A DNA stretch of 64,000 bases from Rhodoferax sp. (GTDB lineage: Bacteria; Pseudomonadota; Gammaproteobacteria; Burkholderiales; Burkholderiaceae_C), in the NCBI GenBank assembly GCA_019449595.1, contig JAGRPL010000004.1, positions 248,001-312,000 of the forward strand, written 5' to 3'. This document shows, piece after piece, positions 44,275-53,625 of the stretch. Under the pieces are notes generated by a model. The model saw nothing but the letters and a program-made list of their open reading frames with translations. It searched no databases and was not told where the DNA came from. Every line of letters starts with the position of its first letter. Positions within the stretch are counted from its first letter, which is position 1. The translations under genes and the position numbers were made by a program.

Positions 44275-45657
44275 ATGCACCTCTCTGCCAGCATTTTCAA
44301 AGCGTACGACATCCGGGGCATCGTGCCCAGCACGATCAACGAGGACGTCGCCCTCGGGCTGGGCCGTGCCTTCGGCACGGTGGCCCGGGCGCAGGGCGAG
44401 ACGACGGTGGCCGTCGGGCGCGATGGCCGCCTGAGTGGTCCGGGCCTGGCCGAGGCGCTGATGCGCGGACTGCAGGAGGCCGGCATCGCGGTCATCGACG
44501 TCGGCCTGGTGACGACGCCCATGCTGTACTTTGCGGCCAACACGCTGTGCCAGAGTGGTATCCAGGTTACGGGCAGCCACAACCCCAAGGACTACAACGG
44601 CTTCAAGATGGTGATGGCCGGTCGTGCCATCTACGGCGAAGACATCCAGGCCCTGCGCCGCATGATGGAAACCGAGCGCTGGAATCTGCAGGCCGGTGGC
44701 ACGCGCCGCGCGGTGGACGTGCTGGACGCCTACCGGGATCGCATCGTCGGCGACATCCGCCTGGCGCGTCCCCTGAAAATTGTGGTGGACTGCGGCAACG
44801 GCGTGGCCGGCGCATCGGCTCCCGCCATCCTGCGGGCCATTGGCTGCGAGGTGACCGAGCTGTTCAGCGAAGTGGACGGCAACTTTCCCAACCACCACCC
44901 CGACCCGAGCAAGCCCGAGAACCTGAAGGACCTCATCGCCGCCCTCCAGGCCAGCGACGCCGAACTCGGCCTGGCATTCGATGGCGATGGCGACCGCCTG
45001 GGCATCGTCACGCGGGACGGCAACAACATCTACCCCGACCGCCAGATGATGCTGTTCGCACAGGACGTGCTGTCACGCGCGCCGGGTGGCACCATCCTGT
45101 TTGACGTGAAGTGCTCGCAACGCCTGGCGCCGGCCATTGCCGCGGCCGGCGGCGTGCCGCTGATGTACAAGACCGGCCATTCGCTGATCAAGGCCAAGAT
45201 GCGCGAAATCGGCTCGCCCCTGGGCGGCGAGATGAGCGGCCACATCTTCTTCAAGGAACGCTGGTACGGCTTTGACGACGGCACCTACGCCGGGTGCCGC
45301 CTGCTCGAAATCGTCAGCCGCGCGGCCGACGCCAGTGCCCTGCTCAACGCCTTGCCGACCAGTTTTTCCACGCCCGAACTCAACGTGCCGTGCGCCGAAG
45401 GCGAGCCGCATGCCGTGGTGGAGCAGCTGGTGGCCCAGGCGCACTTTGCGGCGCCCGCCACGGTGAACACCATCGATGGCCTGCGCGTGGACTGGCCGGA
45501 CGGCTTCGGACTGATCCGCGCCTCCAACACCACGCCGGTGCTGGTGCTGCGCTTTGAAGGCCACACGCCCGAGGCGCTGGCGCGCATCGAGGCCGCCCTG
45601 CTGGGCCTGCTGCGCGCCGTGAAGCCCGACGCCACGGTGGCCGAGGCCGCGCATTGA
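44275..45657 (+). CDS. Phosphomannomutase/phosphoglucomutase
   Basis: A 460-residue alpha-D-phosphohexomutase. Visible are the N-terminal ASIFKAYDIRG, the phosphoserine loop VTGSHNPKDYNG, the metal-binding DGDGDRLG and the sugar-binding GEMSGHIFF, and the C-terminal phosphate-binding RASNTTPVLVLRFE. It interconverts sugar 1- and 6-phosphates for LPS and exopolysaccharide precursors, in line with the waaC and waaA genes that follow. ATG 44275 is chosen because a TACAAT box (44241-44246) overlaps the alternative ATG 44245 and a 9-C tract separates the two. Confidence 0.93.
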   Translation: MHLSASIFKAYDIRGIVPSTINEDVALGLGRAFGTVARAQGETTVAVGRDGRLSGPGLAEALMRGLQEAGIAVIDVGLVTTPMLYFAANTLCQSGIQVTGSHNPKDYNGFKMVMAGRAIYGEDIQALRRMMETERWNLQAGGTRRAVDVLDAYRDRIVGDIRLARPLKIVVDCGNGVAGASAPAILRAIGCEVTELFSEVDGNFPNHHPDPSKPENLKDLIAALQASDAELGLAFDGDGDRLGIVTRDGNNIYPDRQMMLFAQDVLSRAPGGTILFDVKCSQRLAPAIAAAGGVPLMYKTGHSLIKAKMREIGSPLGGEMSGHIFFKERWYGFDDGTYAGCRLLEIVSRAADASALLNALPTSFSTPELNVPCAEGEPHAVVEQLVAQAHFAAPATVNTIDGLRVDWPDGFGLIRASNTTPVLVLRFEGHTPEALARIEAALLGLLRAVKPDATVAEAAH

Positions 45658-45668
45658 AGGCTGCCGCG

Positions 45669-46697
45669 GTGAAGGTCCTGGTCGTCAAGCTGTCCTCGCT
45701 GGGGGATGTGGTGCACGCCATGCCTGCCGTACAGGACCTGCTGCGCGCCGTGCCGCAAGCCCAGGTGGACTGGGTGGTGGAGAGCGCCTTTGCGCCGCTG
45801 GTGGCGCGCTGCCACGGCGTGGCGCGGGTCATCACCTGCGACCTGCGCCGTTGGCGCAAGGCGCCGCTGGCGCCGCAGACCCGCGCCGAGTGGCGTGCCT
45901 TCAAGACCGCGCTGCAGCGCGAGGCCTACGACGCGGTGATTGATCTGCAGGGCCTGACCAAGTCGGCCTTGGTGTCCTGGCTGGCGCGCACCGCGCCGCA
46001 GGGGCACCGCTTCGGCCTGGCCAACCAGACCGATGGCTCCAGTTTTGAAGCGCCGGCCCGCTGGGTCGCCGATGTGCCCATTGCACTGGAGCCGCATGTG
46101 CACGCGGTGCAGCGCTCCCGCCTGCTGTGCGCGGCGGCCCTGGGTTACACGGTGACGGGGCCGGCGGTTTTTGGTCTGCAGCCCGGTGGCCTCGCCGCAC
46201 CGGCGCCTGCGGGTGGGGGCGCCAACGCCCCGGCCGCGCGCAGGCCCTGCGTGGCCCTGGTGCACGGCAGTTCGCGGGCCGACAAGCAGTGGCCCGTGGC
46301 GTCGTGGGTGGAGCTGGGCCGGCGCCTGAACGGCAGCGGCTTTTCCGTGGCGCTGGCGCACGGCAACGCCGCCGAGCAGGCCACCAGCCAGGCCATTGCG
46401 GCGGCACTGGACGATGCCTGGGTCTGGCCCTCCATGGGACTGGACGCCCTGGTGGACACCATGGCCGGCTGTGCCGGCGTGGTGGGCGTGGACAGCGGCC
46501 TGAGCCACATTGCCGTGGCGCTGGATCTGCCGCACGTGCAGATCTACAACTTCGACACCGCCTGGCGCACCGGCCCACACAACGGAGCCTCTGCGGACCT
46601 GCCCCGCCAGGTCAGCGTCTTTGCCACACCCCAGCCCAGCGTGGACGTGGTGTGGCGCGCCTGGGAACGCCTGGCGCCACCGGTGCAGAGCCCATGA
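45669..46697 (+). CDS. waaC: LPS heptosyltransferase I
   Basis: A 342-residue glycosyltransferase of family GT9 that adds the first heptose to Kdo2-lipid A. The N-terminus VLVVKLSSLGDVVHAMPAV and the C-terminal GVVGVDSGLSHIAVALDLPHVQIYNFDTAWRTGP match WaaC. GTG 45669 is preferred because a GAAGG ribosome site lies eight bases upstream; TTG 45654 overlaps the previous stop and is less likely. The Ala/Gly/Pro-rich stretch around residue 175-190 is a linker between the two Rossmann domains. Its stop overlaps the waaA start as ATGA. Confidence 0.93.
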   Translation: MKVLVVKLSSLGDVVHAMPAVQDLLRAVPQAQVDWVVESAFAPLVARCHGVARVITCDLRRWRKAPLAPQTRAEWRAFKTALQREAYDAVIDLQGLTKSALVSWLARTAPQGHRFGLANQTDGSSFEAPARWVADVPIALEPHVHAVQRSRLLCAAALGYTVTGPAVFGLQPGGLAAPAPAGGGANAPAARRPCVALVHGSSRADKQWPVASWVELGRRLNGSGFSVALAHGNAAEQATSQAIAAALDDAWVWPSMGLDALVDTMAGCAGVVGVDSGLSHIAVALDLPHVQIYNFDTAWRTGPHNGASADLPRQVSVFATPQPSVDVVWRAWERLAPPVQSP

Positions 46698-48016
46698 TGC
46701 GCGGGGTGTACTCCGGGGTGATGCAGTTGCTGCAGCCGCTGGTGCGGCGCAAGCTGCGCCGGCGCGCGCGGGCGGAGCCCGAATACGGCCACGCCATCGA
46801 GGAGCGCTTTGGCTACTACGCCGCGCCCGATTCCGAGCAGACCACCCTTCCTGGCACGGCGTCGTTCTTCGTCTGGGTCCACGCCGTCTCGCTGGGGGAG
46901 ACGCGGGCGGCCGCCGTGCTGGTGGCGCAGCTGCGCCTGGCGCTGCCGGGTATGCGCCTGCTGCTCACGCATGGCACTGCTACCGGCCGCGCCCAGGGGC
47001 GCGCTCTGCTGCAGCCCGGCGACGTGCAGGTCTGGCAGCCGTGGGACACACCGGGCGCCGTGGCGCGCTTCCTGGCGCATTTCCGGCCCCGCGTGGGGCT
47101 GCTGGTGGAAACCGAGGTCTGGCCCAACATGGTGGCGGCTTGCGCGCAGGCTGGCATCCCGCTGTGTCTGGTCAATGCACGCCTGAGCGACAAGTCGTTG
47201 CGCCAGGCCCTGCGCCTGGCCTGGCTGTCGCGGCCGGCGTATGGGGGGCTGCGGGCCGTGTGGGCCCAGTCCGCCGACGACGCGGTACGCCTGCGGCAGC
47301 TGGGCGCACCCGTGCAGGGGGTGCTGGGGAACTTCAAGTTCGACGCCACGCCTGATGCCGCGCAACTCGCGCAGGGGCGTGCCTGGCGTGCGGCGCGGGC
47401 CGCGCCGGTGGTGCTGTTTGCCAGCTCACGCGAGGGCGAGGAGGCGCTGCTGCTGGAAAAATTGAAGCAAATACGCTCGCAAGCTGCCGTGGATACTGCG
47501 CAGACAGCTATCAATACAGTAGCAAACGGCGTGCAGTGGTTGATCGTACCCCGCCATCCGCAGCGTTTCGAGGAGGTGGCCCGCCTGTGCGAAGCGCAGG
47601 GTTTTACGGTGTCGCGCCGCAGCAGCTGGGCGCAGCAGTCCGTGGCGGCCGATATCTGGCTGGGGGATTCGCTGGGTGAAATGGCGCAGTACTTTGCCCT
47701 GGCGGACGTGGCCTTGCTGGGCGGCAGTTTTGCGCCGCTGGGTGGCCAGAACCTGATTGAGGCGGCGGCCTGCGGCTGCCCGGTGGTGATGGGGCCGCAC
47801 ACCTTCAATTTCGCGCAGGCGGCAGAATTGGCGCAGGCGGCCGGTGCCGCTTTCGAGCAGCCCGACCTGCCGCGGGCGGTGGACCGGGCCCTGGCCTTGC
47901 TGCAGGCGCCGGCGGCGCTGCAGCAGGCCCGTGCTGCCGCCAGTGCGCTGACCCAGGCTCACCGGGGGGCCGCGCAGCGCACCGCCGAGGCGGTGCGGGA
48001 CCTGTTACGGGGCTAG
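46694..48016 (+). CDS. waaA: 3-deoxy-D-manno-octulosonic acid transferase (with repeat-derived insertion)
   Basis: A 440-residue membrane-associated enzyme that adds Kdo to lipid A. It has the N-terminal membrane-contact helix, WVHAVSLGETRAA, the motif LLVETEVWPN, and the nucleotide-sugar domain VPRHPQRFEEV and GGSFAPLGGQNLIEAAACGCPVVMGP. Between EEALLLEKLK and WLIVPRHP there are about 25 extra residues, of which 13 (VDTAQTAINTVAN, residues 266-278) are encoded by dispersed repeat copy 7. ATG 46694 overlaps the waaC stop. Its 3' end overlaps the convergent TolC-like gene by 12 bp. Confidence 0.93.
   Translation: MMRGVYSGVMQLLQPLVRRKLRRRARAEPEYGHAIEERFGYYAAPDSEQTTLPGTASFFVWVHAVSLGETRAAAVLVAQLRLALPGMRLLLTHGTATGRAQGRALLQPGDVQVWQPWDTPGAVARFLAHFRPRVGLLVETEVWPNMVAACAQAGIPLCLVNARLSDKSLRQALRLAWLSRPAYGGLRAVWAQSADDAVRLRQLGAPVQGVLGNFKFDATPDAAQLAQGRAWRAARAAPVVLFASSREGEEALLLEKLKQIRSQAAVDTAQTAINTVANGVQWLIVPRHPQRFEEVARLCEAQGFTVSRRSSWAQQSVAADIWLGDSLGEMAQYFALADVALLGGSFAPLGGQNLIEAAACGCPVVMGPHTFNFAQAAELAQAAGAAFEQPDLPRAVDRALALLQAPAALQQARAAASALTQAHRGAAQRTAEAVRDLLRG
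47489..47527 (-). repeat. Dispersed palindromic repeat, copy 7 (inside waaA)
   Basis: On the minus strand it reads TTTGCTACTGTATTGATAGC followed by TGTCTGCGCAGTATCCA. It is antisense to waaA and in frame. Confidence 0.85.
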
Positions 48017-49357
48017 CTGGCTGTTGATGGGCTGCAGGTCGGAGGCGGCGAGAACGCCGCTGGCCTGGCGCAGTTTCAGGCCACCCACCAGCACGTCGTA
48101 GCGGGCCTTGGCCAGCTTGGCTTTGGTGTCAAACAACTGGCTCTGGGCGTTGAGCACATCGATGTTGATGCGCACGCCCACCTGGTAGCCCAGCTTGTTG
48201 GCGTCCAGCGCGCTCTGGCTGGAGGCCTCGGCGGCTTCCAGGGCCTTCACCTGGGCCTGGCCCGATTGCACGCCAAAGAACGCAGTCCGCGTGCCCTGTG
48301 CCACGCCGCGGCGGGCGGTTTCCAGGTCGGCGCGGGCCTTCTCTTCCAGCGCCAGGGTTTCCTTGACGCGGTTCTGGGTGGAGAAACCGGCAAACAGGGG
48401 CAGGGTAAAGGTCACGCCCACGGCGGCCTGGTTGCCCCGGGTGCTTGTACCGGGCAGCGAGGAGGTGCCGTCCTGCGTCTGGGCGACGGTGTAGCTACCG
48501 GTCAGGTCCAGGGTGGGCTTGTGGCCGGCTTCGGCCTTGCTGGTTTCCAGCTTGGCCACGTCCAGTGCCAGGGCGGCCTGGCGGATGCTGGGCTGGTTGT
48601 CCTGCGACTGGATGACCCATTGCTCGACCTCGGCCGGCTGCAACTCGGCCAGAACCAGCGGTGCACGCAGGGGTTTGGGGCTGGTATGGGGCTGGCCCAC
48701 CAACTGGTCTAGGGCCAGGGACTTGACGCGCAGGTCGTTCTCCGCTGCCAGTTCCTGGGCAACGACCAGGTCAAAGCGGGCCTGGGCTTCGCGGGTATCG
48801 GTGATGGTGGAGGTGCCCACTTCAAAATTGCGCTTGGCGGAAGCGAGCTGCTCGGCCACGGCGGCCTTCTGGCTCTTGACAAACGCCAAGCTGTCGCTGG
48901 ACGCCAGCACGTCAAAGTACGCCTGGCTGACGCGCACGATCAGGTCCTGTTCGGCGGCCGTCAGCTGGGCCTGCGCCAGTTCGACGCTCTTGTTGCCCTG
49001 CTCGTAGGTGGCCCAGTTGGCGGGACGGTATAGGGGCTGCGACACCGCGAGGGTGGTGGTCTGGGCCGTGTAGTTGTAGTTCTTGGCCGCCGCCGTGGGC
49101 AGCTGGGTGTCCTGGTTGATCTGGCTTGCCGAGGCCGTCAGACCCGCCGTGGGCAGGATGGCGGCCTTGGCCTGCGCAGCCTTGGCCAGGGTGGCGTCAT
49201 ATTGCGACTTGGCGGACTGGTAGGTGGCGTCGTAGCTGCGCGCGGCGTCGTACAGGTCGACCAGGCTTTGCGCCTGCACCGGCAGCGACACGGAGGCACC
49301 CAGGGCCAGGAGCAGGGGAAGCAGGCGCAATGGGGGAAGAGGGCGTTGGCGTGGCAT
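48005..49357 (-). CDS. tolC: TolC family outer-membrane efflux protein
   Basis: A 450-residue exported protein (signal peptide to LPVQAQ) with the two repeated OEP units of TolC-type channels: SLVDLYDAARSYDATYQSAKSQYDA near the start and QAQVKALEAAEASSQSALDANKLGYQVGVRINIDVLNAQSQLFDTK in the second half. It forms the outer-membrane exit duct for type I secretion or efflux pumps. It lies downstream of the rhodanese gene (57 bp) on the same strand and is close to an RND pump that has no outer-membrane component of its own. Confidence 0.9.
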   Translation of the reverse strand: MPRQRPLPPLRLLPLLLALGASVSLPVQAQSLVDLYDAARSYDATYQSAKSQYDATLAKAAQAKAAILPTAGLTASASQINQDTQLPTAAAKNYNYTAQTTTLAVSQPLYRPANWATYEQGNKSVELAQAQLTAAEQDLIVRVSQAYFDVLASSDSLAFVKSQKAAVAEQLASAKRNFEVGTSTITDTREAQARFDLVVAQELAAENDLRVKSLALDQLVGQPHTSPKPLRAPLVLAELQPAEVEQWVIQSQDNQPSIRQAALALDVAKLETSKAEAGHKPTLDLTGSYTVAQTQDGTSSLPGTSTRGNQAAVGVTFTLPLFAGFSTQNRVKETLALEEKARADLETARRGVAQGTRTAFFGVQSGQAQVKALEAAEASSQSALDANKLGYQVGVRINIDVLNAQSQLFDTKAKLAKARYDVLVGGLKLRQASGVLAASDLQPINSQLAP

Positions 49358-49413
49358 GGTGGTCTTTCTCAGGCTCGTAAACAAGGGGCTGCAGGTGATC
49401 AACAGGGGGTCAA

Positions 49414-49755
49414 TCAATAGCGTGCGATGGAAGGGTCGAGCTCTGCGGACCAGGCATTGATGCCGCCCGCAATGTTGGCAACGTGCGCGAAGCCACGGCT
49501 CTCCAGGAAATGGGCCACCTGCATGCTGCGTCCGCCGTGGTGGCAGAGGCAGGCAATGGGGCGTTGGGGATCCAGTTCCGACAGACGTGGCGGAATGACA
49601 CCCATGGGAATGCTCACCATGGTGAAGCCGTCCGGCGTGACGCTGGCCATCTGCAGTTCGTACGGCTCGCGCACGTCCAGCACCACGGGCTCGCCATGGG
49701 GACGTACGCTTTGCAGCCATTGGGCCAGTTCACGGGGACGGACTTGGGTGATCAT
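49414..49755 (-). CDS. Rhodanese-like sulfurtransferase
   Basis: A 113-residue single-domain rhodanese. It has VVLDVREPYELQMA and the active-site loop CLCHHGGRS with the persulfide-forming Cys, then VAHFLESRGFAHVANIAGGINAW, the family ending. It would carry sulfur between thiols or from thiosulfate in the cytoplasm. It lies 18 bp downstream of the Pcm-like gene and upstream of the TolC-like gene, in an order I recall as common in Burkholderiales. Confidence 0.9.
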   Translation of the reverse strand: MITQVRPRELAQWLQSVRPHGEPVVLDVREPYELQMASVTPDGFTMVSIPMGVIPPRLSELDPQRPIACLCHHGGRSMQVAHFLESRGFAHVANIAGGINAWSAELDPSIARY

Positions 49756-49773
49756 GGGGTACTCAGGGTTGGC

Positions 49774-50427
49774 TCAGAACTGGAAGCGCGAAGGCTCCGG
49801 GAAGTTTTGCAGGCGGGGGGCACAGGTGTCCCAGCTCTGCACGGTACGGAAGGCGGTGTCGCTGGTGCGGGTCACGAAGGTGGCGCGCATGACCGGCTCT
49901 TCGCCCACGATGGCAGCCAGGCGGCCGCCGACTTTCAGCAGCGACAGCAGGGTGTGGGGCACTTCGGCCACGGAGCCGCTGAGCAGGATGACGTCGTAGC
50001 TGCCTTCGGCGGGCACGGGGTCGGCCCCGTCGGCCAGGCGGACCTCGGCGTTCTGGACGCCGGCGTTGCGCAGGTTGTCACGGGCCATCTTGGCCAGTTC
50101 CGGCACGATTTCCAGCGACACCACGCGGTGTGCCCGGTGCGCCAGCAGGGCGGCCATGTAGCCGGACCCTGCACCGATTTCCAGCACGGTCTCGTGGGGC
50201 TGGACGGCCAGGTCCTGCAGCAGGCGGGCTTCCAGGCGTGGCGCCAGCATGCACTGGCCGCCCGGCAGGGGAATTTCGAGATCGGAGAAAGCCAGGCTCT
50301 TGTGGGCCAGCGGCACGAAGTCTTCCCGCTTCACGACCGTGAGCAGTTCCAGCACCGAGGCATCCAGCACGTTCCAGGGGCGGACTTGCTGCTCAATCAT
50401 GTTGAAGCGGGCTTTTTCGAGGTTCAT
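49774..50427 (-). CDS. Protein-L-isoaspartate O-methyltransferase family protein
   Basis: A 217-residue SAM-dependent methyltransferase. It shows the PCMT pattern with MIEQQVRPWNVLDA at the start, LPLPGGQCMLAPRLEARLLQDL and the SAM motif VLEIGAGSGYMAALLA. True Pcm enzymes repair isoaspartyl residues; the betaproteobacterial paralogue beside tolC may have another substrate, so the role is tentative. ATG 50427 is preceded by GGAG, which is part of a palindrome (50433-50448). It is the first gene of a pcm-rhodanese-tolC operon. Confidence 0.85.
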   Translation of the reverse strand: MNLEKARFNMIEQQVRPWNVLDASVLELLTVVKREDFVPLAHKSLAFSDLEIPLPGGQCMLAPRLEARLLQDLAVQPHETVLEIGAGSGYMAALLAHRAHRVVSLEIVPELAKMARDNLRNAGVQNAEVRLADGADPVPAEGSYDVILLSGSVAEVPHTLLSLLKVGGRLAAIVGEEPVMRATFVTRTSDTAFRTVQSWDTCAPRLQNFPEPSRFQF

Positions 50428-50432
50428 TTTCT

Positions 50433-50448
50433 ATACTCCATGGGGTAT
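50433..50448. promoter_or_regulatory. Near-perfect palindrome overlapping the Pcm-like gene ribosome site
   Basis: ATACTCCATGGGGTAT is a 16-bp inverted repeat with one mismatched pair. The pattern of A/T ends around a C/G core resembles operators bound by CsoR-type sensors. It covers the GGAG ribosome site of the first gene in the operon with the rhodanese. Confidence 0.4.
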
Positions 50449-50469
50449 GTTAGCCGATTATCGTAAATT

Positions 50470-53400
50470 TTACCGGGAAGGGTTTTTTGAACCGTTCCAG
50501 AGGCGGCGCACCCATTGCGCCAGATCATCCATGTAGCAATACACCACGGGCACCACCACCAGTGTCAGCAGGGACGAGGTGATGACACCGCCGATGACGG
50601 CCTGCCCCATGGGCGCGCGCATTTCCGCCCCTTCCGACAGCGCCAGCGCCAGCGGCAGCATGCCGAAGATCATGGCCAGCGTGGTCATCAGGATGGGGCG
50701 CAGCCGCACCTTGGCCGCCATCAGCAGGGCGGCACTGCGCTCCATGCCGTCTTCCTGGGCGCGGATGGCAAAGTCCACCAGCAAAATTGCGTTCTTGGTC
50801 ACCAGGCCCATCAGCATCACCACGCCGATGATCGAGAACATGGACAGGGTGGAGTTGAACATCATCAGGGCCAGCACCACACCGATCAGCGTCAGGGGCA
50901 GGGCGGTCATGAGGGCCAGCGGCTGGAGGAAGCTCTTGAACTGGCTGGCCAGAATCATGTAGATGAAGACCACGGCCAGCGCCAGCGCCGAGATGGCGTA
51001 ACCAAACGCCTCGGCCATGTCCTTGGTGGAGCCGCTGAACTTGTAGCCGTAGCCCGGCGGCATGGCGATGGTGTCCATGGCTGCGGTGATGTCGGCCGAC
51101 ACCTCGCCGGCGGAGCGGCCCGACACGTTGCCGCTGATGGCCACTTCGCGCATCAGGTCGCGCCGGTTGATCTGGTTGGGGCCGGTGGATTCCCGCACCT
51201 CGGCCACCTGGTTGAGCCGCACGATGCGCGGGCTGCCATCGGTGTTGCTGCCCACGGTGAAGGGCAGCAGGTCCAGATCCCGCGGGTTGTCGCGGGTTTG
51301 CGGTGACAGGCGGACGTTGACGTCGTAGGTCTGGTCATCTGGTGCGCGCCAGTTGCTGACGGTCTGGCCTGCCACCAGGGTGCGCAGGGCCGAGCCCACC
51401 TGTGCAACGCTCAGGCCCAGGTCTGACGCGATGTCGCGCTTGACCACCACGTCCAGCGTGGGCTTGTTGGGCTTGGCGCTGGAGTCCAGATCGACCAGGC
51501 CGGGGATGTTGCGGATCTTGGCCATTGCCAGCTGGGTCAGGCGCTCCAGTTCGGCGGTGTCAGCCCCCTGGATGGAAAACAGGATCTGCTTCTGCCCGCC
51601 CACCGAGTCCAGCAGGCCCACGTGGGTGACGGTGATGCCTGGCACCCGCTGGAGCCGCTGGCGCAGGATGGTCGACATGGTGTCGACGCTGAAGCTGCGG
51701 TTCTTGCGGTCCACCATGCGGATGTAGATGCTGGCGTAGATCTTGCCGTTGACGCTGCCGGTGTTGATGGTCGTCAGGGTGTAGCGCACCTCGGGGAACT
51801 CGCGGACGATGGCCTCCACCTGGCGTGCCTTCGCCTCAGTGACTTCCAGCGAGGAACCCACTGGCGTGTTGAAGTTCAGCATGGTTTCCGAGAAATCGGC
51901 CTTGGGCACGAACTCGGTTCCCAGCAGCGGCACCATGAAGATGCTGCCCACGAAAATGCCCAGCGCCAGTCCTACCGTGGCCAGCTTGTGGACCAGAGCC
52001 CAGCGCAGGATGCTCTGGTAGGCGTCGGCCAGCCAGTCGGTGGCGTGGTCGAACCAACCCGTGACGCGGCCAATGGTCTTGTCGTACAGCGTGACTGGAG
52101 CGTGGCGATGGCCGTGGGCCTCAATGCTGGGGTCGTGCCAGATGGAGGACATCATGGGGTCCAGCGTGAAGCTGACGAACATCGAGATCAGCACGGCCGC
52201 CACAATGGTGATGCCGAACTCGTGGAAGAACTTGCCGATGATGCCGCCCATGAAGCCGATGGGCATGAACACCGCCACGATGGACAGCGTGGTGGCCAGC
52301 ACGGCCAGACCGATTTCCTGTGTGCCGTCCAGCGAGGCCTGGTAGGGTGTCTTGCCCATCTGCACGTGGCGCACGATGTTTTCGCGCACCACGATGGCGT
52401 CGTCGATCAGCAGGCCCACGCAAAGGCTCAGCGCCATGAGCGTGATCATGTTGATGGTGAAGCCGAACAGGTTCATGAAGAAGAAGGTGCCGATCAGCGC
52501 GATGGGCAAGGTCAGGCCCGTGATGACGGTGGAGCGCCACGAGTTCAGGAACAGGAACACGATGAGCACCGTCAGTGCCGCGCCTTCGATCAGCGTCTGG
52601 CGCACGTTGTCGACCGACACGCGGATCTGGCGCGAACCGTCGGTGATCTGCTCCAGCTTCACGCCGGCGGGCAGCTGCTTCTTCATCTCGGCCAGGGTCT
52701 TTTGCAGGGCGTCCACCACGGCAATGGTGTTTTCGTCCTGTGATTTCTGGACGTTGAGCAACAGCGTGCGCTGCCCGTTGTACAGGGCCAGGTTCTCGAT
52801 CTCCTGTGCGCCGTCCACCACCCGCGCCAGCTGGTCCACCCGTACGGGGGCGCCATTCTTGCGGGCCACGATGATCTTGCCGAAGTCCTCGGGGCGCTGC
52901 ATGCGCGCCTGGATCTGGATGACGCGTTCCTGCTCGCTGGAGTGGATGGTGCCAACCGGCACGTCCTGGTTCTCGTTGCGCACGGCCGCGACTACCTGGT
53001 CGGGCGTGACGCCGAAGGCCTCCAGGGCCTGGGGGTTCAGGTACACATTGATTTCGCGCAGGGTTCCACCCACCAGGGTGACCGAGCCGACGCCGCGCAC
53101 GTTTTCCAGCCGTTTCTTGAAGGTCTGCTCGGCCCAGTTGGTGAGTTCCACGGCGCTCATGCGCTTGTCCGCCGGGGCGCTGTTGTCGGGCAGTACCGCC
53201 ACGGACCAGATGGCGCGCGCCGCCGGGTCGAAACGCAGCACCCGCGGCTCCTTGACCTCGGTGCGCAGGTTGGGCCGCACGGCCGCCACCTTCTCGCGCA
53301 CGTCGTCGGCGGCCTTGCGTCCGTCGATGTGCAGGCCAAACTCGATCACCACCACCGACTGGCCTTCGTAGCTGCGCGAAGTCAGGGCGTTGATGCCGGC

Positions 53401-53622
53401 TATGGAATTGACGCCTTCCTCGATCTTCTTGGAAACCTCGCTCTCCACGATCTCGGGCGAGGCCCCAGGGTAGTCGGCAATGACCACCACCACCGGGAAG
53501 TCCACGTTGGGGAACTGGTCGACTTGCAGGCGTTGCAGGGAGAAGAAGCCCAGTACCACCAGGGCCAGCATGACCATGGTGGCAAAGACCGGATTTTGAA
53601 GGCTGACGCGGGTGAACCACAT
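50470..53622 (-). CDS. RND efflux pump inner-membrane transporter (HAE1 family)
   Basis: A 1050-residue AcrB-like proton/drug antiporter with twelve membrane helices and two large periplasmic loops. It begins [43 protein letters not shown], the usual HAE1 start, and has the DD proton-relay motif in helix 4 ([16 protein letters not shown]) and the RND signature [16 protein letters not shown] in helix 11. It exports hydrophobic compounds with the adaptor encoded just upstream (3-bp gap). There is no outer-membrane channel in the operon. TetR family control is suggested by the gene order. Confidence 0.93.
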   Translation of the reverse strand: MWFTRVSLQNPVFATMVMLALVVLGFFSLQRLQVDQFPNVDFPVVVVIADYPGASPEIVESEVSKKIEEGVNSIAGINALTSRSYEGQSVVVIEFGLHIDGRKAADDVREKVAAVRPNLRTEVKEPRVLRFDPAARAIWSVAVLPDNSAPADKRMSAVELTNWAEQTFKKRLENVRGVGSVTLVGGTLREINVYLNPQALEAFGVTPDQVVAAVRNENQDVPVGTIHSSEQERVIQIQARMQRPEDFGKIIVARKNGAPVRVDQLARVVDGAQEIENLALYNGQRTLLLNVQKSQDENTIAVVDALQKTLAEMKKQLPAGVKLEQITDGSRQIRVSVDNVRQTLIEGAALTVLIVFLFLNSWRSTVITGLTLPIALIGTFFFMNLFGFTINMITLMALSLCVGLLIDDAIVVRENIVRHVQMGKTPYQASLDGTQEIGLAVLATTLSIVAVFMPIGFMGGIIGKFFHEFGITIVAAVLISMFVSFTLDPMMSSIWHDPSIEAHGHRHAPVTLYDKTIGRVTGWFDHATDWLADAYQSILRWALVHKLATVGLALGIFVGSIFMVPLLGTEFVPKADFSETMLNFNTPVGSSLEVTEAKARQVEAIVREFPEVRYTLTTINTGSVNGKIYASIYIRMVDRKNRSFSVDTMSTILRQRLQRVPGITVTHVGLLDSVGGQKQILFSIQGADTAELERLTQLAMAKIRNIPGLVDLDSSAKPNKPTLDVVVKRDIASDLGLSVAQVGSALRTLVAGQTVSNWRAPDDQTYDVNVRLSPQTRDNPRDLDLLPFTVGSNTDGSPRIVRLNQVAEVRESTGPNQINRRDLMREVAISGNVSGRSAGEVSADITAAMDTIAMPPGYGYKFSGSTKDMAEAFGYAISALALAVVFIYMILASQFKSFLQPLALMTALPLTLIGVVLALMMFNSTLSMFSIIGVVMLMGLVTKNAILLVDFAIRAQEDGMERSAALLMAAKVRLRPILMTTLAMIFGMLPLALALSEGAEMRAPMGQAVIGGVITSSLLTLVVVPVVYCYMDDLAQWVRRLWNGSKNPSR

Positions 53623-53625
53623 GGC

